Below are positions 43,844-51,941 of a DNA stretch of 64,000 nt, one piece after another. The DNA is from an uncultured Lachnospiraceae bacterium. GTDB lineage: Bacteria; Bacillota; Clostridia; Lachnospirales; Lachnospiraceae. The notes beneath the pieces were generated by a model. The model was not told the origin of the DNA. It did not search any database and saw only the letters and a list, made by a program, of their open reading frames with translations. A program made the translations under genes and the position numbers. The stretch is taken from the NCBI GenBank assembly GCA_947648875.1, contig CANSPM010000001.1, positions 62,001 to 126,000 on the forward strand. The letters are read 5' to 3'. Numbering within the stretch: the stretch's first letter is position 1; every line of letters starts with the position of its first letter.

Positions 43844-45433
43844 TTGCGTAATCAGGATAAATATGAAGAGAGAGCGGAGTCTGTACGGATGGCGGACCTG
43901 GAGGAAATGTCAGAGGATGGAGAGCGCATGGCTATAGAGGAGATGGAAGTCCTGGAAAGGCAGAGGGTACAGCGCAGAAGGGAACGTATGGCAGTCATGC
44001 GTCAGAGGAAACGGCGACAGGAACTGCTTCGTCGTTGGTCACTGCTGGTTGCCGCAGGGGGCATTGTGGTGGTGCTGGCAGTCTGGGGCTTAGTCCGTCT
44101 GGCGGGAAGCGGGCCGGCGAACGGGGATACGTCCGGTGGAGAAAGTCAGGGAAGTGAACAGACAAGCGGGGATACGTCCGGTGGAGAAAGGCAGGGAAGT
44201 GAACAGACAAGCGGGGATACGTCCGGTGGAGAAAGTCAGGGAAGTGAACAGACAAGCGGGGATACGTCCGGCGAAGAAAGCCAGGGAAGTGAACAGACAA
44301 GCGGGGATATATCCGGCGGAGAAAGGCAGGGAAGTGAACAGACAAGCGGGGATATATCCGGCGGAGAAAGCCAGGGAAGTGAACAGACAAGCGTGGATAC
44401 CTCTGACGGAGAAAGCGTGGAAAGTAGACTAGGGGAACAGACGGAAGATTTGCTTGCGGCGGGGACCGGGAAGGGCAGACAACATACGCCGCCGGGGAAA
44501 GGGAAATCTGCGGAAGAGAATCTGCCGATAGAATCGCATCCTGCGGAGGATCCGGCGGAGGGGAATCAACCAGGGGATGCAGGGCAGAGAGGAGAGGCCT
44601 TTGCGTTCAGCCCCTGTACCTCGGAACACACGGCGGCCTTCCCGCAGGAGGGAAGAGGGGTTTACAGCACCAACGGCATACTGATAGATGTGGAGACGCA
44701 GGAAATTCTGGCCTGCCGGGACCCTTATACACGCATCAACCCGGCATCTATGACGAAGATTCTCACTTTGCTGGTAGCCGTAGAGCATGTGGAAGACTGG
44801 GGGGACACCTTTACCATGACTGCAGAGATTGCGGATTACACCTATCGACACGATTGCAGCGTAGTGGGTTTTGGCGTGGGTGAAGCGGTGACGGTGGAGG
44901 ATCTGCTCTACGGTACCATTCTGCCCTCCGGCGCGGACGCCGCCATGGCGCTGGCTGAGTATGTGGCGGGTTCCCAGGAGGCTTTTGTGGAGATGATGAA
45001 TCAGAAGCTGGAGCAGTTGGGAATGTCGGACAGCGCCCATTTTACCAACTGTGTGGGGCTGTATGATGAGAATCACTACTGTACGGTATATGATATGGCG
45101 TTAATTCTCAAGGCGGCCACGGACAATGAACTGTGCCGCAGAGTCATGTCGGCCCGCAAATATACAACTTCGTTTGTCACAAAGGACTGGCCGGAAGGGA
45201 TTATGCTGTCTAACCTGTTCTTGCGGCGCATTGAGGATAAAGACACGCACGGGGAGGTGTTATGCGCCAAGACAGGTTATGTGGATCAGTCCGGCAGCTG
45301 TGCTGCCAGCCTGGCCACGGACAATGGGGGACGGGAGTATATCTGTGTTACCACTGGCTCCATAAGCAGCTGGGCCTGTATCTATGACCATGTGGAAATC
45401 TATCAGACGTTCCTGCCCCCGGTGCAGGAATAG
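43844..45433 (+). CDS. D-alanyl-D-alanine carboxypeptidase with repeat linker
   Basis: This 529-residue peptidase S11 family enzyme trims cell-wall peptides. AGGAGG lies six bases before a TTG at 43844, so I take TTG as start codon; the next ATG is 15 codons later. After a basic/charged cytoplasmic part there is one membrane helix (SLLVAAGGIVVVLAVWGLV), then a Ser/Gly/Glu/Gln linker made of six 15-residue repeats, then the catalytic domain: SMTK (S-x-x-K), LPSGADAA where the usual S-x-N reads SGA, and KTG in CAKTGYVDQSG. It is tethered outside the membrane. It follows the transglutaminase gene by 32 bp and may share its transcript. Confidence 0.9.
   Translation: MRNQDKYEERAESVRMADLEEMSEDGERMAIEEMEVLERQRVQRRRERMAVMRQRKRRQELLRRWSLLVAAGGIVVVLAVWGLVRLAGSGPANGDTSGGESQGSEQTSGDTSGGERQGSEQTSGDTSGGESQGSEQTSGDTSGEESQGSEQTSGDISGGERQGSEQTSGDISGGESQGSEQTSVDTSDGESVESRLGEQTEDLLAAGTGKGRQHTPPGKGKSAEENLPIESHPAEDPAEGNQPGDAGQRGEAFAFSPCTSEHTAAFPQEGRGVYSTNGILIDVETQEILACRDPYTRINPASMTKILTLLVAVEHVEDWGDTFTMTAEIADYTYRHDCSVVGFGVGEAVTVEDLLYGTILPSGADAAMALAEYVAGSQEAFVEMMNQKLEQLGMSDSAHFTNCVGLYDENHYCTVYDMALILKAATDNELCRRVMSARKYTTSFVTKDWPEGIMLSNLFLRRIEDKDTHGEVLCAKTGYVDQSGSCAASLATDNGGREYICVTTGSISSWACIYDHVEIYQTFLPPVQE
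44123..44392 (+). repeat. Six 45-bp tandem repeats in the carboxypeptidase gene
   Basis: Units start at 44123, 44168, 44213, 44258, 44303 and 44348, each coding for GDTSGGESQGSEQTS or a close variant; a degenerate seventh runs to about 44427. Near-identity at synonymous sites indicates recent copy number change. The frame is preserved for any number of units. Confidence 0.95.
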
Positions 45434-45515
45434 AAATCCGGCCAGGCGGATTCAGGGCTTGAGAACGGTACAAACGCATATTTTCGGACTGCGCGTCGGG
45501 TTATATCCAGGCGCT

Positions 45516-45623
45516 GATATGGATTGTCAGCCCGCCTGGGCGGAAATACGCGAAAACCGGGTATGCGCATCATTGTCCGGGGCGATGGATTTGTGAGCCT
45601 GCGCGGGCGGAAATACGCGGAAC
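45516..45623 (+). repeat. Two copies of a roughly 40-bp GC-rich repeat upstream of yitT
   Basis: Copies at 45516-45556 and 45582-45623 share ATGGATTTGT-AGCC-GC-GGGCGGAAATACGCG. The pair lies in the 233-bp gap between the carboxypeptidase and the YitT gene. The CCCGCC/GGGCGG core can form a short stem. Confidence 0.65.
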
Positions 45624-45666
45624 TTATAGACAGGAGGGTCCGGCAGAGAGACCGGAGTATGGGACC

Positions 45667-46566
45667 ATGCATCATGAATTGGAAAAACAGAGGCGGCTGC
45701 GCGTCAGGCAGCTGGAACAGTGGAAAAAAGTGATACTGGAGTATGCAATTATCACATTGGCAACATTCTTTATGGTGGTGGGAGTACATTTTTTCAAATT
45801 TCCCAATCACTTTTCCTTTGGAGGAGTCACAGGTGTGGCGGTGGTACTGGGAGAGGTGTTAAATTATTCGGCAGCTACCTACACTTTTATCATCAATATG
45901 GCGCTCCTGGTATTTGGCTTTATTTTTCTGGGAAAAGATTTTGGTGTTAAGACAGTCTATGTGAGCGTGTTGACCTCCGTAGGTCTGTCGGTCATGGAGA
46001 AGTGGTTTCCTCTGACGGCTCCGCTGACAGAGCAGCCGGTGCTGGAACTGATTTTCGCCATCTTTCTCCCGGCTCTAAGCGCGGCGATTCTGTTTAACAT
46101 CGGGGCGTCGGGCGGCGGCACGGATATTCTGGCCATGATTCTGAAAAAGTATACCTCTTTTTCCATCAGCGCGGCCCTGTTTCTGGTGGACTTTGTCATT
46201 GTGTTGGCCTCCTGCTTCGTGTTTGATATACAGACGGGCCTTTTTTCGCTGACGGGGCTGCTGGCCAAGTCTCTGGTTATAGACAATGTGATTGAGAGCA
46301 TCAATCTGTGCAAGGCATTTATGATTGTCTGTGATGACCCAGAACCAATCTGCCGCTATATCTGCGAGGAATTGGGACGTAGCGCCACTATTTACCGGGC
46401 GGAGGGGGCCTACTCCCACCATGCCAAAATCATGATTCTGACTGTGACCAAGCGCGGTCAGGCGGTGCAGTTGCGAAACTTTGTGCGCCGCAGCCAGCCG
46501 GATTCTTTTATTACCATATTCAATTCCAGTGAGATTATTGGCAAAGGCTTTCGGGGTTTGAATTAA
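45667..46566 (+). CDS. YitT family membrane protein
   Basis: This 299-residue protein of the YitT/DUF161 family has five to six membrane helices (first half) and a C-terminal DUF2179 domain of about 90 residues (KAFMIVCDDPEPICRYICEE...FVRRSQPDSFITIFNSSEIIGKGF). Family signs include HFFKFPNHFSFGGVTGVAVV and FNIGASGGGTDILAMILKKY. A GGAG lies about nine bases before ATG 45667. Function is not established; DUF2179 is structurally similar to PII-like sensor domains. No terminator is clear after it. Confidence 0.9.
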   Translation: MHHELEKQRRLRVRQLEQWKKVILEYAIITLATFFMVVGVHFFKFPNHFSFGGVTGVAVVLGEVLNYSAATYTFIINMALLVFGFIFLGKDFGVKTVYVSVLTSVGLSVMEKWFPLTAPLTEQPVLELIFAIFLPALSAAILFNIGASGGGTDILAMILKKYTSFSISAALFLVDFVIVLASCFVFDIQTGLFSLTGLLAKSLVIDNVIESINLCKAFMIVCDDPEPICRYICEELGRSATIYRAEGAYSHHAKIMILTVTKRGQAVQLRNFVRRSQPDSFITIFNSSEIIGKGFRGLN

Positions 46567-46671
46567 TCCGGTGATTCCGTGCCGCAGAAGGTCCTGTGGG
46601 TGTCTGCCGCAGCACAAAAATAATCTGACGGTCGGAACCATCCTGCGGAAAAAATTTTGATAGAAATGCTA

Positions 46672-46700
46672 TGGAAAAAGGACAATGTATATGTTATACT
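46672..46700 (+). promoter_or_regulatory. Promoter for the Cys-rich protein operon
   Basis: TGGAAA (46672-46677), 17 bp, TATACT (46695-46700). It would give a leader of about 120 nt before the start codon at 46829. Confidence 0.6.
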
Positions 46701-46744
46701 GTGGTACGCGGAACGCCGGAAGGAAATCCGCGCGGCTTATAAAG

Positions 46745-46822
46745 ACCTTTGAGAGCCATTGCGCAGGGGCTTGAATCGGGATTTTACCCTTAAGAGCCAT
46801 CGGGCGGCGATTTAAATGGAGG
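46745..46822 (+). promoter_or_regulatory. Conserved leader motif, copy A, with internal duplication
   Basis: The segment 46768-46822 matches the leader of the AraC gene (36191-36253). The preceding 31 bases (46749-46779, CCTTTGAGAGCCATTGCGCA...) resemble the second half again, so copy A is internally repeated. An ATCG/CGAT stem with loop GGCGG lies just before the GGAGG ribosome site. Confidence 0.55.
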
Positions 46823-46828
46823 TAACGT

Positions 46829-47290
46829 ATGGGAGACACACACAATAAGGGATTAAATGCGGATTTAGTATGGAATGATCTGGAGAATTGCTGCAGGAGT
46901 GAGGCTTTATGCGTTAAGTGCCAGGGAGAGTCCTGCATCATAGGTTTTGCCAGACAGTGTATCAGGAATTATCAGCGAGAGCCTAAAAAGGAGGTTCCGG
47001 GTGGCACGGAACGTATCCCAGTTATGGATCTGAAAGTTTTTGAGGAGGAAGAACTGGAAAAGGCCATTGCGCATATTTTGAATGAGTGTAAGGACTGCAG
47101 GGAAGATCACACGGAAAACTGCATTATCAATGTGATTCGAAACTGCTATGAGGTGGGGCTGCTGGGGGACGTACACCCCTATGAGGGCAGCGCGCTACAA
47201 TACTTAATGTTCCTTAAGGAGAACTACCCTGACAGTGCGGCCCGGATTGCGGAGATCTATATGGAGAGTTTGAAGCATAAAACAGTGTAG
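46829..47290 (+). CDS. Conserved protein with two four-cysteine modules
   Basis: This 153-residue soluble protein of unknown function starts at ATG 46829 behind GGAGG. It contains two similar modules: C28-X2-C31-X4-C36-X7-C44 (CVKCQGESCIIGFARQC) and C87-X2-C90-X7-C98-X7-C106 (CKDCREDHTENCIINVIRNC). Both have a Cys-Ile-Ile pair, followed by Arg two residues before the last Cys. This looks like an internal duplication of a metal-binding (Zn or Fe-S) unit. The rest is helical, with an acidic linker. It sits 27 bp before an aldo/keto reductase gene, so the two probably share an operon. I do not recognise a named family. Confidence 0.8.
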   Translation: MGDTHNKGLNADLVWNDLENCCRSEALCVKCQGESCIIGFARQCIRNYQREPKKEVPGGTERIPVMDLKVFEEEELEKAIAHILNECKDCREDHTENCIINVIRNCYEVGLLGDVHPYEGSALQYLMFLKENYPDSAARIAEIYMESLKHKTV

Positions 47291-47317
47291 AGGCGGGACT
47301 GAAAACCGGGAGGGAAA

Positions 47318-48310
47318 ATGTACGGGGCAAGCGAGAAAAGATACGAAAAAATGCTTTACAACCGATGCGGCAGGAGCGGGTTGAAACTGCCCGCTCTCTC
47401 CCTTGGGATGTGGCATAACTTCGGGTCGGTGAACGAAATGGAGAATATGAAACGGATTCTCTTTGAGGCATTTGACAGCGGCATCACACACTTTGATCTG
47501 GCCAACAATTATGGGCCTGCGTACGGAAGCGCGGAGGAAAATATGGGCCGGATTTTGAAGTCCGACCTGATGCCTTATCGGAATGAAATGATCATATCCA
47601 CCAAGGCGGGATATGATATGTGGAAAGGTCCCTATGGGGACGGAGGCTCTCGAAAATATCTGATTGCCAGCCTGGATGAAAGCCTTAAACGGCTGGGGGT
47701 GGACTATGTGGATATTTTCTACCATCACAGACCGGACCCCGATACGCCCATGGAGGAGACCATGGCGGCGTTGGACCAGATTGCCCGGTCAGGCAAGGCG
47801 CTCTATGTGGGGATCTCTAACTATAATCGGGAGCAGACGGAAAAAGCATGTCGCATTCTGCGGGAGCAGAAGACTCCCTTCCTCATTAACCAGGTCTCCT
47901 ATTCCATGCTAAACCGATGGATTGAGAGGGATGGAGTAAAGGATTTTATGTACGAGCAGGGAATCGGATGTATTGCTTTCAGCCCTCTGGCCCAGGGGAT
48001 TCTCACGGGCAAATACCTGAAAGGTATTCCGGCGGATTCCAGAGCAGGCAGCGGTAAAAGTCCTTTTCTGCGCGGCGAAGATATCTCCGAAAAAGAATTG
48101 GAAGAAGTGAGAGCCCTACAGGAGATTGCAAACGAGCGGGGGCAATCTCTGACGCAGATGGCGCTGGCCTGGATTCTGCGGGACGGGAAAGTGACCTCCG
48201 TGCTGATTGGTGCCAGCAGACCCGAGCGGATCAGAGAAAATATCAGAGCGCTGGATCATATTCATTTTTCTCAGGAGGAATGTGATCAGATTGACGGGAT
48301 TTTGGCGTAA
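47318..48310 (+). CDS. Aldo/keto reductase, YghZ/Kv-beta-like
   Basis: This 330-residue NADPH-dependent oxidoreductase has the (beta/alpha)8 aldo/keto reductase fold. Motifs: FDLANNYGPAYGSAEENMGR (Asp and Tyr of the active site), IISTKAGYDMWKGPYGDGGS (catalytic Lys), YVDIFYHHRPD (His), GKALYVGISNYN, and the C-terminal IGASRPERIRENIRAL. The GYDMWPGPYG region places it in the subgroup that includes L-glyceraldehyde 3-phosphate reductase. GGGAGGG precedes ATG 47318. A bidirectional terminator follows. Confidence 0.92.
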   Translation: MYGASEKRYEKMLYNRCGRSGLKLPALSLGMWHNFGSVNEMENMKRILFEAFDSGITHFDLANNYGPAYGSAEENMGRILKSDLMPYRNEMIISTKAGYDMWKGPYGDGGSRKYLIASLDESLKRLGVDYVDIFYHHRPDPDTPMEETMAALDQIARSGKALYVGISNYNREQTEKACRILREQKTPFLINQVSYSMLNRWIERDGVKDFMYEQGIGCIAFSPLAQGILTGKYLKGIPADSRAGSGKSPFLRGEDISEKELEEVRALQEIANERGQSLTQMALAWILRDGKVTSVLIGASRPERIRENIRALDHIHFSQEECDQIDGILA

Positions 48311-48366
48311 ACAAATATAACATATAATAAAGAAGCTCTGGTCATACGAAGATTTCGGAGCGAAAT

Positions 48367-48397
48367 AAGCCCCCGCAGAGATTATTGCGGGGGCTTT
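48367..48397. terminator. Bidirectional terminator between the aldo/keto reductase and hsp20
   Basis: AAGCCCCCGCA (48367-48377) and its perfect complement (48386-48396) with an 8-base loop, T-rich on the plus side. The two converging genes share it. Confidence 0.85.
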
Positions 48398-48455
48398 ACG
48401 TCGTGCATGACAATACCATTCTCACAGAGCAGAGATTCTATTGTTAGAAAAAGTA

Positions 48456-48899
48456 TTATCCTTCGATGGGAATATAGTGCTTTTTCTCTTCCATGGCCAC
48501 AGGCTGTTCCTTGGGGATGTGGAAGCTCAAAATACCATTCTCATACCTGGGGTGAATATCCGCCTCTGTCACATGACTCCCTACATAGAAGCTGCGGTGC
48601 ATGCTTCCGGCATAGCGTTCACGCCTTACATAATTGCCGTTTTCTCCCTTTTCGTCCCGGTCTAGGCTCTTGGCGGCGCTGACGGTCAGAGTACCATTTT
48701 CCAGCTGCATCTGAATCTCGTCTTTCTGGAATCCGGGCAGGTCAATATCCACCGCAAAGTCGGTAGCCGTCTCCTGGACATCCGTCTTCATCAGGTTTTT
48801 GGCATTCTTTCCATACAGGGCTCTGTCAATATCAGGAAACGCGAAATCCCCCATAAGGCTGTCAAACAGATTTTCTCTAAAAATACTGGGCATCATCAT
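48456..48899 (-). CDS. Hsp20 / alpha-crystallin small heat-shock protein
   Basis: This 147-residue small chaperone holds unfolded proteins in a folding-competent state. The alpha-crystallin domain covers about residues 37-140 with FAVDIDLPGFQKDEIQMQLE, GTLTVSAAKS, and ENGILSFHIPKEQP, the A-x-x-x-n-G-v-L-like motif. AAAGGAG lies upstream of ATG 48899 (MMMPSIFRENLFDSLMGDF). Expression should be under HrcA through the CIRCE element that overlaps its promoter. Confidence 0.95.
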   Translation of the reverse strand: MMMPSIFRENLFDSLMGDFAFPDIDRALYGKNAKNLMKTDVQETATDFAVDIDLPGFQKDEIQMQLENGTLTVSAAKSLDRDEKGENGNYVRRERYAGSMHRSFYVGSHVTEADIHPRYENGILSFHIPKEQPVAMEEKKHYIPIEG

Positions 48900-49008
48900 A
48901 AGTCATTTCTCCTTTCATTCATTTCTGTGTAAGCACTGTGGGACAAGCCCGAAGTGCCATCGTTGGGAACGGAAATCTAATTTCTTTTGTCCTGTTTGTT
49001 CTAGATGT

Positions 49009-49050
49009 AATATAACACACATATTGGCACTCGTCAATAGAGAGTGCTGA
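49009..49050 (-). promoter_or_regulatory. CIRCE operator overlapping the hsp20 promoter
   Basis: The inverted repeat TTGGCACTC-N9-GAGTGCTGA (49024-49050) differs from the CIRCE consensus at one position per arm. On the minus strand a promoter TTGACG (49037-49032), 17 bp, TATATT (49014-49009) overlaps it. HrcA would block RNA polymerase directly until heat inactivates it. Confidence 0.9.
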
Positions 49051-49129
49051 TAAAAACTGTGAATTATTTGTGAATCCTTTCTGAAGTATCTCCAAATTCA
49101 GGTGGTTTAAATCTGATCATGCTGGGAAA

Positions 49130-49310
49130 TATACAATAAAAAACCCCGAACCTAAGCCATTGCTTAAGTCCGGGGTTTGGAGTTGACCTTGGCCAACTCC
49201 CAAAGGGGAGGATTAAGTATTACTTTTATCCTTGGTACCATCAATGGAGGGGGTTCCAATGATAGTAGTAGTATGTCCGCTCCTTAAGGGTTTATACAAA
49301 TAATAAAAAA
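49130..49310 (-). ncRNA. Putative short minus-strand transcription unit (small RNA or small peptide)
   Basis: Reading the minus strand from about 49300, TATAAA (complement of 49296-49301) is followed by a TTAAGGAGC ribosome-site-like block, an AT/CT-rich stretch, a stem GGAGTTGG...CCAACTCC (49181-49201), and a strong terminator AAACCCCG...CGGGGTTTTTTATT (49139-49178 stem). The parts make a unit of about 160 nt with no ATG ORF at proper distance from the site. A non-ATG peptide is possible. Nothing else is predicted in this 470-bp gap. Confidence 0.4.
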
Positions 49311-49371
49311 TTTTTCGGAAAAGTTTTTGGATACCGGAAAGCCGCTATAGTTAAAACGAATTTCCGAGCGG

Positions 49372-49665
49372 TCACTTATCGGAAGCAGGGGAATCCTCCG
49401 GGACGCTTCCATCCGGATCCAGGTCTGCCATGGTATGTCTGCCGCGCAGTTTCCCGTACATCCAGATATAGACCCATATCAGCAGAGGGATGGCAATGGT
49501 ACCTACCAGGCAGGCCTGGAACAGCCGTCCGGAACTGTCCTGATTTAAGATTGCCACCACCAGAGTTATTAAATACATGGCGACCAACAGAATCACCCCG
49601 GCCAGAGCCACTACCTGTCTGGAAGACATTTTCTTTTTTGTGTCCGCTCTATTTTTTTCGCTCAT
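49372..49665 (-). CDS. Small two-helix membrane protein
   Basis: This 97-residue protein starts at ATG 49665 after AGGAGGG. It has a basic N-terminus, two membrane helices (QVVALAGVILLVAMYLITLV and CLVGTIAIPLLIWVYIWMYG) and an acidic C-terminal tail. Both the N- and C-terminus are expected in the cytoplasm. I do not recognise a named family; proteins of this design are common in Lachnospiraceae. Confidence 0.75.
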   Translation of the reverse strand: MSEKNRADTKKKMSSRQVVALAGVILLVAMYLITLVVAILNQDSSGRLFQACLVGTIAIPLLIWVYIWMYGKLRGRHTMADLDPDGSVPEDSPASDK

Positions 49666-49990
49666 GATGAACCCTCCTACATTTAATCGCTGCGAGATTG
49701 TTTATAAAGGCCGCTCCAAGCCCGGGCTTTATTCCATACTTCATTTGACATACTTAAATCTTATAAAAATATATTGCCATAGTTTGGCGGGGGATGCAAG
49801 ATAAATCATCCACGACATTAAAATTTCCGGTATGCAAATTTTGTAAGGCGAACTGCAAATACCCAATGCGGTCAACTATGGAACGGGAATTTCACGTTTT
49901 TGTTGCGTTTGAGAAAAAATTGGTATATACTTATTATATACGAGAAAAATGCCGGAATTTATGCCGGGCAGAAAGGTATGGTTAAGTGTT
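49666..49990. other. Divergent intergenic region
   Basis: This 325-bp AT-rich gap holds no supported gene. A plus-strand promoter TTGAGA (49909-49914), 17 bp, TATTAT (49932-49937) serves the SEC-C gene. A frame at 49794-49985 has no ribosome site and Cys/Lys-rich composition, and I do not accept it. Confidence 0.6.
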
Positions 49991-50491
49991 ATGGCATTGT
50001 TGGAAAAGTGGAGAGAAGTGGCATATAACGAAGAACTGGGTACAGAGAAGCTGAAACAGTTGTGGAACGCTTACTTTCTGGAGGAAAGAGACATCTACGC
50101 GCAGCTTTTGAAGAATCCGGATGAGGAAGTTACAGGCACGGTCAAGGAACTCTCCGATAAATATGATGTGTCCCTGATGACAATGACGGGTTTTTTAGAC
50201 GGGATCAATGACAGTCTCGTGACACCCAATCCCATTGAGGAGATGGAGGAGGACACAACGGTCAGCCTGAAATTTGACAAGGAACTGCTGTATAAGAATA
50301 TGGTGGCGGCAGACGCGGACTGGCTGTACAATCTGGAGGAATGGAAGGATATTTTTGACGAGGACAAGCGCAAGGCGCTTTACAAGGAGCAGAAGTCTTC
50401 CACTACAATTGTTAAGGACGCCAAGGTATATCCTAACGATCCCTGCCCCTGCGGGAGCGGCAAGAAGTATAAGAAATGCTGCGGCAGATAA
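49991..50491 (+). CDS. SEC-C motif zinc-binding protein
   Basis: This protein (166 residues from this start) ends in the SEC-C motif [15 protein letters not shown], a zinc-binding tail also found on SecA and YecA-type proteins. The N-terminal part is helical ([20 protein letters not shown]...). I prefer the start MALLEKW at 49991, although AAAGG lies about 14 bases away; an ATG at 49949 would extend the protein by 14 residues. Function is unknown; SEC-C proteins often contact SecB, ribosomes or unfolded proteins. Confidence 0.8.
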   Translation: MALLEKWREVAYNEELGTEKLKQLWNAYFLEERDIYAQLLKNPDEEVTGTVKELSDKYDVSLMTMTGFLDGINDSLVTPNPIEEMEEDTTVSLKFDKELLYKNMVAADADWLYNLEEWKDIFDEDKRKALYKEQKSSTTIVKDAKVYPNDPCPCGSGKKYKKCCGR

Positions 50492-50533
50492 TTTATTTAG
50501 CAATAAATAGGAACAAGATAGCAAAAGTGTGGC

Positions 50534-50563
50534 TTGCAAAGCCTGTCTACAGAATGATATAAT
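50534..50563 (+). promoter_or_regulatory. Promoter for the transaldolase-like gene
   Basis: TTGCAA (50534-50539), 18 bp, TATAAT (50558-50563), about 80 bp upstream of the start codon. Confidence 0.7.
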
Positions 50564-50641
50564 AAAAAAGGCTTATCGAATTGTGGAAAGTCATAAGAAT
50601 GGGAAACTGTTCTTAAATAAATAAGAAAAGAGGAAGAGACT

Positions 50642-51295
50642 ATGCGTTTTTTCATTGATACCGCAAAGGTAGAAGACATTAAAAAGGCCAATGACATGGG
50701 AGTAATCTGTGGCGTTACCACCAATCCTTCCCTGATTGCCAAAGAAGGCAGGGTATTTGAGGAGGTTATCGCGGAGATCGCATCCATCGTTGACGGACCT
50801 ATCAGCGGTGAAGTAAAGGCAACCACCGTAGACGCGGAAGGCATGATCGAGGAGGGCAGAGCCATCGCCAAGATTCATCCCAATATGGTGGTTAAGATTC
50901 CCATGACCACGGAAGGTCTTAAGGCCTGTAAGGCATTGACTGCCGAGGGTATCAAGACCAATGTTACTTTGATCTTCTCCGCCAATCAGGCGCTGTTAGC
51001 TGCAAGGGCGGGCGCTACATATGTATCTCCTTTCCTGGGGCGCCTGGACGATATCAGCCAGAGAGGTGTTGATCTGATCCGGGAGATTGCTGATATCTTT
51101 GCCGTGTGCGATGTGGATACCCAGATCATTGCAGCAAGCGTGCGCAATCCTGTTCATGTTACCGACTGCGCGCTGGCAGGTGCGGATATTGCCACTGTGC
51201 CTTACGCCGTGATTGAGCAGATGACCAAGCATCCTCTGACCGATGCCGGGATCGCGAAATTCCAGGCTGACTACAAGGCGGTATTTGGGGAATAA
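50642..51295 (+). CDS. fsa: Transaldolase / fructose-6-phosphate aldolase
   Basis: This 217-residue enzyme of the short transaldolase (TalC/FSA) family transfers or cleaves a dihydroxyacetone unit. The Schiff-base Lys lies in [11 protein letters not shown]; other signs are [62 protein letters not shown] and ASVRNPVHV. Length and sequence fit both FSA and small transaldolases; in Firmicutes these act mostly as transaldolases of the pentose phosphate pathway. GAGGAAGAG precedes ATG 50642. A terminator follows at once. Confidence 0.92.
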   Translation: MRFFIDTAKVEDIKKANDMGVICGVTTNPSLIAKEGRVFEEVIAEIASIVDGPISGEVKATTVDAEGMIEEGRAIAKIHPNMVVKIPMTTEGLKACKALTAEGIKTNVTLIFSANQALLAARAGATYVSPFLGRLDDISQRGVDLIREIADIFAVCDVDTQIIAASVRNPVHVTDCALAGADIATVPYAVIEQMTKHPLTDAGIAKFQADYKAVFGE

Positions 51296-51308
51296 AACCT
51301 GTATTTTT

Positions 51309-51334
51309 GAGCCGGAGGCTATCGCTTCCGGCTC
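51309..51334 (+). terminator. Terminator after the transaldolase gene
   Basis: GAGCCGGA...TCCGGCTC stem with a short inner GC pair, followed by GTTCTATTTG. Confidence 0.7.
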
Positions 51335-51400
51335 GTTCTATTTGTATAAATTCATGAAAAAACTTCCATTATATTTTCTGAGAAGCAGCTAATACTAAAA

Positions 51401-51490
51401 CCAAGATAAGCGATGACAAATCACTTACGCGGCAAGGTCAGAAAGCACCAGCGGGAAAGCCAAGATAAGTGAATGTCTCACTTATCTTGG
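51401..51490 (+). repeat. CCAAGATAAG direct repeat and perfect hairpin before the spore protein gene
   Basis: CCAAGATAAGCGA (51401-51413) is repeated as CCAAGATAAGTGA (51460-51472), the latter pairing perfectly over 13 bp with 51478-51490 across a 5-base loop. This may be part of the 5' leader of the spore protein transcript or an end of the previous one. No T-run follows. Confidence 0.6.
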
Positions 51491-51535
51491 ATATAGATTG
51501 CAGACAAAAAGAAAAATGTATGGAGGTGAAAAAGA

Positions 51536-51733
51536 ATGACAAGCAGAGCGAATAGAGTAGAAGTTCCCGAAGCTAAGGCAGCTATGGATCGTTTTAAGAC
51601 CGAGGTTGCTTCCGAGCTGGGTGTAAACCTGAAAGAGGGCTACAATGGCGACCTGACCTCTAAGGAGGCTGGTTCCATCGGCGGCGAGATGGTTCGTCGG
51701 ATGATTAAGCAGCAGGAAGAGCAGATGAAGTAA
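51536..51733 (+). CDS. Alpha/beta-type small acid-soluble spore protein
   Basis: This 65-residue DNA-binding protein saturates spore DNA and protects it from damage. The sequence (VPEAKAAMDRFKTEVASELG...GDLTSKEAGSIGGEMVRRMI) matches the two conserved blocks of the alpha/beta SASP family. The germination protease site normally lies near the TEVASELG segment. GGAGGTG precedes ATG 51536. Expression should be forespore-specific (sigma G), but I could not identify a clear sigma G promoter. It shows that the organism is a spore former. Confidence 0.96.
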   Translation: MTSRANRVEVPEAKAAMDRFKTEVASELGVNLKEGYNGDLTSKEAGSIGGEMVRRMIKQQEEQMK

Positions 51734-51755
51734 GCTGCTTTGACGCGAGAAAAGG

Positions 51756-51785
51756 GGGCTGTCGCATAATGCGGCAGCCCTTTTT
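51756..51785 (+). terminator. Terminator after the spore protein gene
   Basis: GGGCTGTCGCA (51756-51766), loop TAA, complement TGCGGCAGCCC (51770-51780) with one G-U pair, then TTTTT. Confidence 0.9.
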
Positions 51786-51819
51786 AGGTGGATTTTTTGC
51801 ACAGAAAGGACTTCTGTTG

Positions 51820-51848
51820 TTGAAAATCCCAAATGAGTATGCTAAGAT
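51820..51848 (+). promoter_or_regulatory. Promoter for pyrE
   Basis: TTGAAA (51820-51825), 17 bp, TAAGAT (51843-51848), about 90 bp before the start codon. Confidence 0.6.
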
Positions 51849-51941
51849 AGATGCAGACAAGAGAGAATCATATAATCGGCATCTGCCTGGGCGGTATGCA
51901 AAATATTTTACGACAAACAAGGAAAGAAGGGCATACAGACG

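Noticed and set aside
44123..44427. Regular repeats that might suggest a CRISPR array
   Set aside because: Repeats are directly adjacent, without spacers, and continue an open reading frame.
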